Source: Mesostigma viride
Lineage: Eukaryota; Streptophyta; Mesostigmatophyceae; Mesostigmatales; Mesostigmataceae
Reading direction: 5' to 3'
NCBI GenBank assembly: GCA_009746045.1
Contig: RPFO01001147.1
Span: forward strand, 52,736 to 116,735
DNA: 64,000 nt
Part shown: one piece after another, positions 42,580 to 52,700 of the stretch
Layout: every line of letters begins with the position of its first letter
How positions within the stretch are numbered: the first letter of the stretch is position 1
Made by a program: the position numbers and the translations under genes
Notes under the pieces: model-generated
What the model was told of the DNA's origin: nothing
What the model saw: only the letters and a program-made list of their open reading frames with translations
Databases searched by the model: none

Positions 42580-43108
42580 ATGGTGCAGGAAGAACAACGG
42601 CAGCAGGATTTCCGGTTTCGGCAGTCTGCTGGGGGTTCGATTTCGCCTGAATTGCGTCGTGTCGTGCGACATTTATCTTTATTGCTTGCAGATCGTCCGC
42701 CTGTTAATCGCAGCTTCGTGCAATTCGTCGACGACCAGGTCGAAGATTGGGAGCGAATTCTGCGGCACGTCCAAACCATCGTCATTCCGGAGCACCGGAG
42801 CATCGACGACCTCGAGCAAGAGCTTCACGGTTTGGTCGGCATCCAGACGGTGATTACAGCAGTAGCTGAGCGGGTGCGGACGGAGTTGGCGGCGAGGCGA
42901 GGAGAGGCTGCGGAGGCAGCTGGCGCAGTGCGACACGAGTTCGTGCCGGTAGCAGCGGTTGCGGGTGCACCACGTACTTTCGCAGGCGTCATCGGCGACG
43001 AGGGTGTTGCGGCGGGGCCAGTTAGGCGTGAACGACGCGGAGCGGAGCATTACAGGCGGCTTGCAGAGGTCGGGGCGACAGCGGAAGCCATCACCGGAGG
43101 ACAGCGCG
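42580..43108 (+). CDS. ORF upstream of gag in copia-B (interrupted by the gypsy insertion)
   Basis: About 176 residues are encoded between the 5' LTR and the gypsy element. The protein is Arg/Glu/Ala-rich with probable long helices (HVQTIVIPEHRSIDDLEQEL, ITAVAERVRTELAARRGEAA). No known domain is recognised. It occupies the same position as the leader ORF of copia-A. Confidence 0.45.
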
Positions 43109-44533
43109 CTGTCGCGTCTGCGTGCCACAATCTCCGGCGCCACCATGGCGGCTGGCCACTCAGCTTAATTTGGTAAAACCCAAATGAGCTGAGCTGATGT
43201 GCCTGCCTTAACTGCATGCCCTGTGGGGTGGGCGAGGACCTGTCCCATGATTAAAGAAAGGAGGGCTCTCAGCCGAGGACAAGGAACTGTCCCTCGTGCC
43301 TGATGACCACCTTATTGCCTCCCCTGCTATAGAATAATGCTTTCACAACACACACTTTGCACAGTCTGATGATGAAGCCGCACATGCGGAATTTATTGAG
43401 AAAGTTAATACAATTACAACACGTTGATAGTCTCAATATCGATGCACTCCATGCTCACGAGCCCGCAGTTAGGCAGCGCTCCATGACATGCTACCGGCCT
43501 TGCTCCCAAGGAAAGGGAGAAACACGAAGGCCACTAACGAGAGACTCGAAGAGACTACACGCTGCGTGAGAGTCCTCTTCGACTATGAACCAAACCATTC
43601 GTCATGCCACACGCATGACACACGCCACACTTGTCAGTCCAGCCAGGAATGCCAAAACTATCTTGCTGCCTGAACCATGCGAATAGAAACCGCATTCCAG
43701 TTGCCGTCCTGGCTTTCTACCACACATGCCAACAAAAGCAGGAAGGCATCCCGACAAATCTAAATTGCTACCCTGTTGCCGATCTCATCTCCTAGAGGCT
43801 CCGGCATTTCTGTCCCTGGGAATGTCCGACATTGAGTCACGTCCAGCAAGGTCGAAGCATAATATCCTTCAGACAATCTGCACGCTCACACCTTGCGTGT
43901 GAGTGGCCCAGCAAACATTGCGTCTAATCGTTCCTTTCTAGAAGAAATCCCTTTTTAGGGCTGCCAGCGATTTCGCATTCATTCCAGCGATCTGGCTCCG
44001 CACCGCAAATTGTCCTTTTCCATTTTCTGTCCAGTCCTCATAACGTTGACCCGCTATTCTACACCACAAAGACACCTGGCCTGTCAATAGCCTCGGCGCT
44101 GTTGAAGTCCAGCAGTCCAGCTTCAGCTCCAGCTGTCCACTAACACGCGTATGATCCTCTCGACGCTGCACACTTGTGCTGCCGTCCGCTCAAGTCAGTG
44201 CTGCGCGCCCAGCTGTGCCTGGCCCGGCGCGCGTGCACGTACACTTTCGTCCGCTCTTATGCTGCAAGTGCTAGTGTCCCCCCCGGTCACTAGCCTTTGT
44301 CGAAAATGCGTAGAAGACAAATTCCTTGCGCACGTCACCGGTCTTGTGCATAGTGGGCGCCCGGATGACATAGCGCGCGTCCGTGACAGCTGTCGCGTCT
44401 GCGTGCCACAATCTCCGGCGCCACCATGGCGGCTGGCCACTCAGCTTAATTTGGTAAAACCCAAATGAGCTGAGCTGATGTGCCTGCCTTAACTGCATGC
44501 CCTGTGGGGTGGGCGAGGACCTGTCCCATGATT
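43109..44533 (-). repeat. gypsy left terminal region: X-Y-X arrangement
   Basis: A 144-bp block (X) occurs at 43109-43252 and again at 44390-44533, on both sides of the 1137-bp block Y (43252-44388). Both X copies contain CATGGCGGCTGGCCACTCAG and GGGGTGGGCGAGGACCTGTC. The inner X abuts the polypurine tract. Y matches 52701-53837. Confidence 0.85.
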
Positions 44534-44559
44534 CCCCCCCTCGCTGGCGACCGGCCCCA

Positions 44560-47500
44560 TCACGAAGACAGCGATCGTACCAAGACAAGGGCAGCGGTGA
44601 CCGCAGTCAAGCTGCGGGAGGTAAACTGCGCAGCGGTGCACACTGGACAAAACCAATCCCCCTCCGGAATGCTGGTGACCACGGGCTGCAAGCACTGCAT
44701 GTGCCAACCACAGTTACACTGATCACACAATAACATGGACTCCGCCTGATCGACCCGGTGACAAACCTGACACTGGGCGTCCTTGACTCGGCGAGATGTG
44801 TGCGGTTGGAGGTCGTGGACCAAATTGGGCAGTGAGCAGGGACTGAGATTGCTGAGGTTGTCTGTCGTACGGCTCCCGTCGGCGCCCTCCAAAATTGCCA
44901 CTCCCGATGGTTTGATAGCCACAATGCGCAAAATGGTGGGCCCCGCCTCCACATCCAAAGTGTGCTTCAGCTGAGTGCGCAGGAAAACATACTGCCCTGG
45001 CCTAAACCGCAGCTGGCGAGCCATGTATGCGCCCCCCCGGCGCTGAGCGTAACGCAGGGAGTCCCTGTGCTGAGCAATGAACAAGTTGTTCATCGCGATG
45101 GGCATGACCTTCTTAAAAGTCTCTGCCCTGGCCAGCACCTCAACCAAAAATTGCTGAGCGTTGTCGAAGGCCATGGGTTCGGGGTGCGCAACCTGTGCCT
45201 CCGTAGGCAAAAGAGGATTACGCCCGAACAGAAGGAAATACGGGGAGAAGGTAGCGAGAGACTCCTGGGGAGACATGCGATAACCCATGGCAATCCATGC
45301 CAACTCGCGATCCCACCTGGCCGACTCCGGCACCTGCAGGCTCCACTTGCGCAGCGCCTGCTTGACGGTCTGCACCAATCTCTCAGCCAAACCATTGGCC
45401 TGAGGATGCTCCCGAGAAGTGCGACGGTGATCAATAAGACATCCATCCAGCAACTCCTGGAACTCACCCCTGAACTCACCACCCTGGTCCGTGACTACCT
45501 CCGCGGGAGCCCCAAACCTGGTGATGATGTCTGCAAAATGCTTCGCTGTGGTAGCGGCATGCTTGTCAGCAATGGGGATCAACTCAACCCATTTGCTAAA
45601 GCTCTCCACGCATACCATGACATAGAGGTTGCCGTCAGGGCTCTCCTGAAACGGCCCGCACAGATCGACGTGCCAGCGATAAAACAAGCCCTTGATGGGA
45701 AGCGACATCAGCTCCTTGGCACCATGATCTGCGCTAAAGTTAGCCTTGGTTCGAGCACACGGGACACAGCTGGCCACTACCTGGGCCACTGTGTGTCGCA
45801 TGTTATTCCACCAATAGCTGGTCCGTACGAGGCTGAGCGTGCGATTGCCACCCAAGTGACCATACCGCTCGTGGTACGCCTGCACTATAGCAACGCGCTT
45901 GTCAGGCGGTGGGACGACCACCCTACGCTTGCCCAACAGCTTGTACAAAACCCCATCTTCCCAACCATAGGTTGCAGCCCTGTGCTGCACCCTGTTCAAC
46001 TCCGTCGCCTTCTGAGCAGGAGTCCAATCGACTGGAGTAGGAGTCAAGACAGCACCCTGCACTTGCTCCAAAACTCGACCATCTAGCCAGATATCAGCGG
46101 TGTAGCAATCAGCAAGAGAGCTACGCGCTAAGAGAGCCTGCACAGCGATCAGCTGCTGCAGAGAAGGATCAATGTCAAAGGACAGAGACCTACCCTCTTC
46201 CATAGCGCACACAGCTTTGGATGGCGTGAATGGCGACGGCCGCACCGGGTCGTCGCTGATGCCGAAGTCCGCCACAGAGTACTCGACACTGCGCCACCAC
46301 GCCTCCTCCTCATCGTCGGCCGCATACCCAGCAGCGTTCACAAAGACCACAGAACCCGACGAGCCCTCGGCACCCATGGCCCGGGCTCCAGTGTGGTCAA
46401 CAGTGGTAGGCATGGCGTATCGGGATAGCACATCGGCGTTGACATGGTCCTTGCCGGCCCGATGCACAATGGTCATGTGGTACTCCTGGATAATCATGGC
46501 CCATCGGGCGAGCTTACCCGTCAGGTTGGTGTTGGTCATTAGCCACTGAAGCGGCTGGTGGTCTGTCACCAGAGTAAACACGCGCCCAACTAAATACGGG
46601 CGAAAGTGCTTGATGGCCCACACCACAGCCAGTGCCTCCCCCTCATAGGAAGAATACCGGCTCTCCGCTGGGTTGTTGCTGCGACTAGCATAAGCAATAA
46701 CGTGCTCGCGCCCATCACCATCCTTTTGCGCCAAGACCGCACCCAGTCCTACCTTGGACCAGTCGGTATATAACACAAACGGCAAAGCATAGTCAGGGGC
46801 GCGCAGAATCGGGGCCGACGTGAGCTCCTGCTTGATTGTCTCGATGGCGCGTTGCTGTGCGGGACCCCACGCCCACACGCACCCCTTCTTGAGTAACTCG
46901 GTCAAGGGCTTCACCTTGCTGCTGAAGTTCTCAATGTAACCTCGGTAATAGCCAGCCAAACCCAAATACGCCCGCACCCCTGAGACATCCGTGGGTACGG
47001 CGGCCTGCACAATGGATTCGACCTTGGCGGCATCAGGCGTCCGGCCACCCGGCACAATCTGATGACCAAGGAATGAGAGGGTCCGCTGGGCGAACTTGCA
47101 CTTCTCAGGGTGCAGCCGCATATTATGCTCCTCGAGAGCCAAGCGAACCTGCTCCAAGTGCGCCAGGTGCTCCTCAAATGTCGCGCTAAAGACGATTACA
47201 TCATCAATGTAACAAGCGGCGAAAGGAAGACCTGCAAGCACTTTGTCCATAGCTCGTTGGAAAACAGCACTAGCGTTGCGGTGCCCAAAGGGCATGCGCA
47301 CCCACTCATACAAATTGCCGCCCCCCCAGAATGCAAGCTTCCGCTGATCCTCCGGCGCAACTGCGATCTGATGAAAGCCGCTACGCAGGTCCAGCGAGGA
47401 CACAAACTTCACATGAGGAGATATCTTATCCAGGACATCATCCACACGTGGCATGGGGTAACGGTCCACGGGTGTGTGTGCATTCAGCAACCGCAGATCG

Positions 47501-47679
47501 GTGGCCATGCGCATACCCGTCCATGCCCCGGTGATAGCGTCCTTCTTGGGCGCAACGACAACGGCAGCGGCATAGCTGGAGGAAGATTGCCTGATGATAC
47601 CGGCATCCTCTAACTCCTTGCATTGCTCGGCTACAAAATCCAACTCGGCCTGACTCAGGCGATGCTGGCGTCGGAACAA
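44560..47679 (-). CDS. pol: gypsy pol: reverse transcriptase, RNase H, integrase, C-terminal PHD finger
   Basis: The ORF has 1039 residues. RT has VSSLDLRSGFHQI and the catalytic YIDD at 157-160. RNase H follows (LYTDWSKVGLGAVLAQ about 310, then TDHQPLQWL). Integrase has an HHCC motif (HERYGHLGG...CVPCARTK, about 606-650), then HVDLCGPF, VVTDQGGEF and the NGLAER catalytic helix. At the C-terminus is a C4HC3 PHD finger: C970, C973, C985, C988, H993, C996, C1011, C1014, with the conserved Trp before the last Cys pair (GDWFCPVC). PHD fingers read histone H3 tails, and here one occupies the place where chromoviruses have a chromodomain. Confidence 0.93.
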   Translation of the reverse strand: MFRRQHRLSQAELDFVAEQCKELEDAGIIRQSSSSYAAAVVVAPKKDAITGAWTGMRMATDLRLLNAHTPVDRYPMPRVDDVLDKISPHVKFVSSLDLRSGFHQIAVAPEDQRKLAFWGGGNLYEWVRMPFGHRNASAVFQRAMDKVLAGLPFAACYIDDVIVFSATFEEHLAHLEQVRLALEEHNMRLHPEKCKFAQRTLSFLGHQIVPGGRTPDAAKVESIVQAAVPTDVSGVRAYLGLAGYYRGYIENFSSKVKPLTELLKKGCVWAWGPAQQRAIETIKQELTSAPILRAPDYALPFVLYTDWSKVGLGAVLAQKDGDGREHVIAYASRSNNPAESRYSSYEGEALAVVWAIKHFRPYLVGRVFTLVTDHQPLQWLMTNTNLTGKLARWAMIIQEYHMTIVHRAGKDHVNADVLSRYAMPTTVDHTGARAMGAEGSSGSVVFVNAAGYAADDEEEAWWRSVEYSVADFGISDDPVRPSPFTPSKAVCAMEEGRSLSFDIDPSLQQLIAVQALLARSSLADCYTADIWLDGRVLEQVQGAVLTPTPVDWTPAQKATELNRVQHRAATYGWEDGVLYKLLGKRRVVVPPPDKRVAIVQAYHERYGHLGGNRTLSLVRTSYWWNNMRHTVAQVVASCVPCARTKANFSADHGAKELMSLPIKGLFYRWHVDLCGPFQESPDGNLYVMVCVESFSKWVELIPIADKHAATTAKHFADIITRFGAPAEVVTDQGGEFRGEFQELLDGCLIDHRRTSREHPQANGLAERLVQTVKQALRKWSLQVPESARWDRELAWIAMGYRMSPQESLATFSPYFLLFGRNPLLPTEAQVAHPEPMAFDNAQQFLVEVLARAETFKKVMPIAMNNLFIAQHRDSLRYAQRRGGAYMARQLRFRPGQYVFLRTQLKHTLDVEAGPTILRIVAIKPSGVAILEGADGSRTTDNLSNLSPCSLPNLVHDLQPHTSRRVKDAQCQVCHRVDQAESMLLCDQCNCGWHMQCLQPVVTSIPEGDWFCPVCTAAQFTSRSLTAVTAALVLVRSLSS

Positions 47680-50597
47680 AGGGTGTCAGTGTCCAATGGA
47701 ACACGCATGGTCCCACCATTGAAACACCCCAGTTCATCACTTGTGAAAGCGAAGGCCCCCCTTGCAGTGCCTAGCCACTTTAGCATGGCTGAGCGCTGCG
47801 CATCAGAAAGGTGTTCGCCAATAGCCCAGGGGTGCGTATCCGCGGGATCACCCACAGCTACCGCATGTGCCTCAAGATGCGGCGCCCTAGCCGCATCGTC
47901 GTGGAACAAGGAAAAGGCTGCCACGCCTGGTGTGACACCCACCGCCGGAGCCTCGCGTGCCGCACGGTGTATTACCCGATGCAGCGTGGGCTCGCCGGCC
48001 AGCACGGTGCTGGTCAGCAGGGCGGTCATGAGAATGATAGTCCACACCTGTCGCAGACGCCACCCCCATGCTGATGAAGTCCCCGTCGCTGCAGGGCGCT
48101 TCAGTTTGGCTGCGCGCGCCTCAACCTGCTGAGGCGGATTGGCTGGGGACGCCCCCCCAGACTGGCGCACGGCAACCGATGCAAGCAGCACATACCCGAC
48201 CTGCAACACCGACATAGCCTGGCCTATCAAAGACCAGCGCTCACTCTCGAGCACGCCCGGCAGCGCCGAGGCCCCGACATGAAAACCCATGCTGGCCTCA
48301 CGAAATTCTGCGGGTGGCTGCACCAACAGACCGGTGGTAGTGTCCCAAACGAGACCCTTACCCCGATCACGGTATGCTGTCGACCCTTGGTAACTGACCA
48401 GGGTCGGCAGTGCACACATGGGGCTCCCGACCCGGTTGACGCGTGCATACGGTGGGCGATCCTCGCTATCCACCTTCTGCGTGACTAGGTGGGAAGGCAA
48501 TGCTACCTCCGCAGACACACTCGGATGCTGCCTTGCTACGGCCCCCAAGACCGCCTGCACATCGGTCGCACACGCCACGTTGGTCCAATAGGCACGCAAA
48601 CGATGCGTGAGCCCACCCAGCCCTGCGTTGTCACACACGATGGGCTCCCCCAGGAGTGCCACGATTGTAGCCCAGTCCTCCCGCACCGCCTGATGTGGGC
48701 TGTCACCCGCCACAACGTTCTCAAACAGATACGCAGGCGGATGGGGCTGACGCGACTGCAACAGTCCCACCACACGCAACAGTTCCCAGAACAGCGCGCT
48801 ACGCGGATCGGCTAGCCCCCGCCCTTGCCCTGCCTGGCTCAGGCCCTGGCACTCCCAACCCGCAATTACCAAGTCGATGGCATGATGCCTGCGCAACAAC
48901 TGCTGCACCTGCACCTCACCGATGGCTCGGATATCTTGAGGACATTCCCCAAACGGGTCACGCCATGCTGATGGCGGAAACTGCGCGGGATACTCTCGCG
49001 ACAACACGCCACAGTGACTGAAGTACACCTGACGCGCCTTGTGCGATGGCTCTACCGCGATGAGTTTACGGCACACGCCGCCTGCGGCCAAAAAGCCTGC
49101 AATGCCCCCTCCGATCCCCGCAAACAGTTCCAACACTACCGCACCCTTGGCAAAATCAGGGGCCTGCGGTAAGATTGCAGCAGAAAAATTACCTTGGGCC
49201 TCCGAGACACCCGGTTGCAGCAAAGTGAGGCCATGGCTGGCCATCTGAGGAATGGTGATGACGGCTTCAGTTACCCGCTTGCGCATAGCCAGCTGCCGCG
49301 TGGACGTCACAGCATCCAGCGACCACTGCGTGCGCATCTTGGCAATGCTCGCCGTTGGCTGGGGCAGCACCGTCCGATGCTTGTCCCACGCCGATGAGCC
49401 CGCCGCCCGTACCTCCACCATGCTGACCTCCACCACGCCCGCAGCCGCGGAAGGGTTGAGGCGTGCAGCCCCGGCTGAAGAACTGAAGCATGAGACCGGC
49501 ACGCTGGCCCGCTTCAGGCCAGCCCCATCCCAATCAGGGATGTAAGATGCCTCCTCCGCCCTATAGTCCACCTGAACCATGGCGCGAGCAAGGACATCCA
49601 CCCCGAGTAGTGCGGAATATCCACACTTGTTGACCACCAGCGCATACGCGGACACGGTGGTCATGCTAGAGGCGCGCAACGGATTGAAAATCACGTTGAC
49701 TTTAACCGCCGTCATAGCGTACGGCTTACTAGCCGGACCCTGCCAACCTGACACAGACACGGGGCTTTCCACTAAGCCACCGTTCTCGTAGGTCAGGTTC
49801 AGCATGGTGGCCAAGTCCGTGCTGATGACTAGCGGCTGAGCACCGCTATCAAGCTTGACTGCGCCAACCAACGGACATGTCACCATGTCGCTCCATACAT
49901 CTCCACAGGCTCCAACTGCTTGGAACGCCATGGACGGCTCACCATTGGGGTATGGAACCACCGTGGGAACCTGGGGGACTGCACTAGTGCGCTGCTGGCT
50001 ACTTGTGCTGACCACTCCCGCTTGCACCACGGGCACTGCGGCTTCTACCGGCTGGCGCCCGTAGGTGACGGACTCAGAATTGCGCAAGGTGCGCACATCA
50101 TGCCCATCTGCGAACAACTGGATCTCGGACACAACCGACCCCAGCCACTCAACCCCCTTCTGCCCGAAGGTGTCGACCACCTGCCGTGCTGAAAACATGG
50201 GTACGTCCACAATGAACGGCATTGGGTACACAGGCGCCAATCGCCTACGCTGCTCCAGCCCAGCAGGGTTCGCATGCTCAAAAGCAGATTGCACCCCAGC
50301 CAGCGGCATGGAAAAGGACGCGGGCAACTGCCCGGCAGGCAACATGGGTGCCTGCTGAAAAGAAAGCGGGCTGCGTGCCTGCTTGCCTTTGGTAGCCTCC
50401 GCAGCGTTGATCTCGACGTCACCCGGCATGGGCGCCCAGAATGGGTCCTCCCGGTACACCGTCTCGAATTGGTTGGGGGGCGCCGTCGCCTCCTCACCAT
50501 GCTTGATGGCAGCCACCTGGGCTTCCATCGAGTCGGTCTTGCCCGCCATCTCGGCGAAGTGGACCGTCTTGATGCCCGCGGCTGGACACTTGTTCAT
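47655..50597 (-). CDS. gypsy ORF: aspartic protease and C5 cytosine DNA methyltransferase
   Basis: The ORF has 980 residues. A retropepsin-like domain is at about 245-345 (AVKLDSGAQPLVIS... YSALLGVDVL). A C5 methyltransferase domain spans about 486-812 (nt 48162-49142). Its motif I is LELFAGIGGGIAGFLAAGG (SAM binding), motif II-like IAVEP, motif IV GWECQGLSQAG with candidate catalytic Cys583, motif VI FENV (625-628), motif VIII THRLRAYW, and motif X IGQAMSVLQVGYVL. The FENVVAG and HRLRAYW context recalls the DNMT3-type de novo enzymes more than DNMT1, judged by eye. A hydrophobic stretch at 852-866 follows. The domain lies between protease and RT. Confidence 0.93.
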   Translation of the reverse strand: MNKCPAAGIKTVHFAEMAGKTDSMEAQVAAIKHGEEATAPPNQFETVYREDPFWAPMPGDVEINAAEATKGKQARSPLSFQQAPMLPAGQLPASFSMPLAGVQSAFEHANPAGLEQRRRLAPVYPMPFIVDVPMFSARQVVDTFGQKGVEWLGSVVSEIQLFADGHDVRTLRNSESVTYGRQPVEAAVPVVQAGVVSTSSQQRTSAVPQVPTVVPYPNGEPSMAFQAVGACGDVWSDMVTCPLVGAVKLDSGAQPLVISTDLATMLNLTYENGGLVESPVSVSGWQGPASKPYAMTAVKVNVIFNPLRASSMTTVSAYALVVNKCGYSALLGVDVLARAMVQVDYRAEEASYIPDWDGAGLKRASVPVSCFSSSAGAARLNPSAAAGVVEVSMVEVRAAGSSAWDKHRTVLPQPTASIAKMRTQWSLDAVTSTRQLAMRKRVTEAVITIPQMASHGLTLLQPGVSEAQGNFSAAILPQAPDFAKGAVVLELFAGIGGGIAGFLAAGGVCRKLIAVEPSHKARQVYFSHCGVLSREYPAQFPPSAWRDPFGECPQDIRAIGEVQVQQLLRRHHAIDLVIAGWECQGLSQAGQGRGLADPRSALFWELLRVVGLLQSRQPHPPAYLFENVVAGDSPHQAVREDWATIVALLGEPIVCDNAGLGGLTHRLRAYWTNVACATDVQAVLGAVARQHPSVSAEVALPSHLVTQKVDSEDRPPYARVNRVGSPMCALPTLVSYQGSTAYRDRGKGLVWDTTTGLLVQPPAEFREASMGFHVGASALPGVLESERWSLIGQAMSVLQVGYVLLASVAVRQSGGASPANPPQQVEARAAKLKRPAATGTSSAWGWRLRQVWTIILMTALLTSTVLAGEPTLHRVIHRAAREAPAVGVTPGVAAFSLFHDDAARAPHLEAHAVAVGDPADTHPWAIGEHLSDAQRSAMLKWLGTARGAFAFTSDELGCFNGGTMRVPLDTDTLCSDASIA

Positions 50598-52432
50598 CAG
50601 GTGCCACTTCGTGTCTGCCCCATGCGGCTTCGTGCAGCGGCTTGGACACTCGCGACTAAGGTGCCCATCCTTGTCGCAAAGGAAGCAGCCCGATTTGCGC
50701 GCATCCGTCCTAGTACCCGTCTGTGAGGACGTGCCCCCCCAGCTCGCGTCGGGGCGGCAGCGTCTTTGTTGCCGCCAGCGGCGTTACCCTGGGTTGCATC
50801 ATGCGATGAGGCGTTGCGAGACCCCCCTTGGTTCCTGCTAGCACCGTGGCCGCCTTGCGGGCGCGCTTGTCTTGTGGCAGACGACTCACCCGACTTGGCC
50901 TTGGTCAGCGCGTCGACCTTGGCCTGCAGCTCGGCCACCACCGTGCTTACCGAGATCCGGCCTTGCGCGTGTCGTCGCATCATGGCCCTGACCTCAATGC
51001 ACAGTGACCGCAATCGCCACGGCTGGCCGTTGGGCGGCGTGGGCAGCTCCATCTCCTTGGAGCCTAGCGCTTGCAGCCATTTCTGACACGCCAGCTTTTC
51101 GGACCAGTCCTCCACTTCGCCGGCGAACTCCATGAGGCGCTCGTAAGATTGCTCCGGGGTTTCACCCTCGGCTATCTTGAAACTGCGCCACTCACGCTCT
51201 GCCTTGATGGTCTCCACCGGGTATTCCTGGCGAAGGAGGCCCCACAGTTCCTCGGCAGGGTCGACACCATACATGATGTTGTCATAGTCGGGCTGGCCAC
51301 GCCCGTCGAAGCCGAACCACACGTCCGTGTGACGCGTGTACAGCGAGACCTCTCTCCACTGCTCCACCAGCCTAGCCACTCGCCTCAGCGTAAGGCCGTG
51401 AAAGAAAAAATGCATGTTGTTCATCACAAACTCATGCATTACAGCGCCTTGCGTAGTCATGTATTGCAGATCAATCCATGACTTGTACGCGTTGTAGGCC
51501 TGCGCCAGCGTGGCCAGATTGCCGGTTGTGGAGAACTTCTCGCGCATGTCCACCCGTGGTAGGGTGGGCATCTTCGCGCCTTCCGGTATGAGGCGCACCC
51601 TTTGCGGGTACTGCACCCCATCGGCATCCTCCGGCGGTCGCTGAGCTGCGCGTCCCTGCGCCAGCGTGCTTGGTCGTGCTGCCTCCCGTACTCGGAAAGC
51701 CAGCGGCGTGGTTATGTCCTCCATGGGCGGAATGCGCCCGATTGGCACACTTGACCACCGTGCAGTCGACCCGCCGGTCAGCGCCCCACCGCCTCGCCCA
51801 AACGGAATTGAGGCCCCGCCTGGCAGCATGCGTCCTGGTGCACCCCTGTGTGGGTCCATCGCGCGCGCCAGCCCTGCCCCGTTCTCCTCGTGCAATCCGT
51901 CTCGCGCTTGATCGAAAGGCAGGCGCCTGGGCGCCAGCGTATACTCGCCCCGTGGCTGACCATCCGCCTCACCAAGCAAGTCGTGTTGGGTTAGCGACCC
52001 AGCCAAAACCCCCGGTTCCATCGAAGCCCTTCCCGCCGCATTACCTGAGGTTGGCGGCTGGTCCCGCTCCCTCGGCTCCGCGGCAACACCACTGGGGCCC
52101 GGCATCGATGCCTGCCCGTCCCATGGTGTGGACTGCAGATGACGACCCTCTACGGCCACCAATCTGTCGGTCACTTCCCGCATCTGCAGCGCCAATTGCT
52201 GCTGCAACTGTTGCGACTGTTGCTGCATCTGCGCTTGCATCTGCGCGAACAGCGCCACCATACTCAGCGGCGCTTCTTGGTCGCGACTCTCACCCACTGC
52301 GGGTACGGCGGGAGGAATCCCGCCATTCGACCCCGGAGCGGACGTGTCGGCATCTGCTCTATTTGCATCTGCCATGGCTCGAGTCTGCGCTCGCGTCAGT
52401 GGCATGCACCAGCTGACCGATGGGCAAAACAA
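50597..52432 (-). CDS. gag: gypsy gag
   Basis: The ORF has 611 residues. There is a Gln-rich coiled coil at about 68-100 (QMQQQSQQLQQQLALQMREV), then a Pro/Gly/Arg-rich linker. The capsid-type domain is at about 320-480, with the retrotransposon-gag pattern ELWGLLRQEYPVETIKAERE, WRSFKIAEGETPEQSYERLM and CQKWLQALGSKEM. A Lys/Arg-rich tail follows, and a CCHC zinc knuckle is encoded close to the boundary with the next ORF. Gag would package the element RNA. Confidence 0.85.
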   Translation of the reverse strand: MFCPSVSWCMPLTRAQTRAMADANRADADTSAPGSNGGIPPAVPAVGESRDQEAPLSMVALFAQMQAQMQQQSQQLQQQLALQMREVTDRLVAVEGRHLQSTPWDGQASMPGPSGVAAEPRERDQPPTSGNAAGRASMEPGVLAGSLTQHDLLGEADGQPRGEYTLAPRRLPFDQARDGLHEENGAGLARAMDPHRGAPGRMLPGGASIPFGRGGGALTGGSTARWSSVPIGRIPPMEDITTPLAFRVREAARPSTLAQGRAAQRPPEDADGVQYPQRVRLIPEGAKMPTLPRVDMREKFSTTGNLATLAQAYNAYKSWIDLQYMTTQGAVMHEFVMNNMHFFFHGLTLRRVARLVEQWREVSLYTRHTDVWFGFDGRGQPDYDNIMYGVDPAEELWGLLRQEYPVETIKAEREWRSFKIAEGETPEQSYERLMEFAGEVEDWSEKLACQKWLQALGSKEMELPTPPNGQPWRLRSLCIEVRAMMRRHAQGRISVSTVVAELQAKVDALTKAKSGESSATRQARPQGGHGASRNQGGSRNASSHDATQGNAAGGNKDAAAPTRAGGARPHRRVLGRMRANRAASFATRMGTLVASVQAAARSRMGQTRSGT

Positions 52433-52700
52433 GAACCAACAAGCCTAGGTTTCGCTGAGAAGAAGCAACAACCAAAGGCTTTATAACAGGTGTCAAGGAT
52501 AACGACTCGACTAGCCTGCCAGAAAAAGACAAGAGCCAGCAAATTCTGGCTAGTTCTATTTTCTTAAAATCTGTCTCAAGACACTTCCTTTACAAACTGT
52601 CAGCCAGGCCGTTCCCTGTACTGCTGATGGTTGCTAAACACTAAAGCCAACGTCTTGGCTTCGAACAGAAGGAAGCAGACTACCGGGTAGTCTCTTCGAG

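Noticed and set aside
44962-46086. 374-residue plus-strand ORF
   Set aside because: Antisense shadow of the gypsy pol ORF, with no recognisable domain.
51670-52416. 248-residue plus-strand ORF
   Set aside because: Antisense to gypsy gag in GC-rich sequence; no domain.
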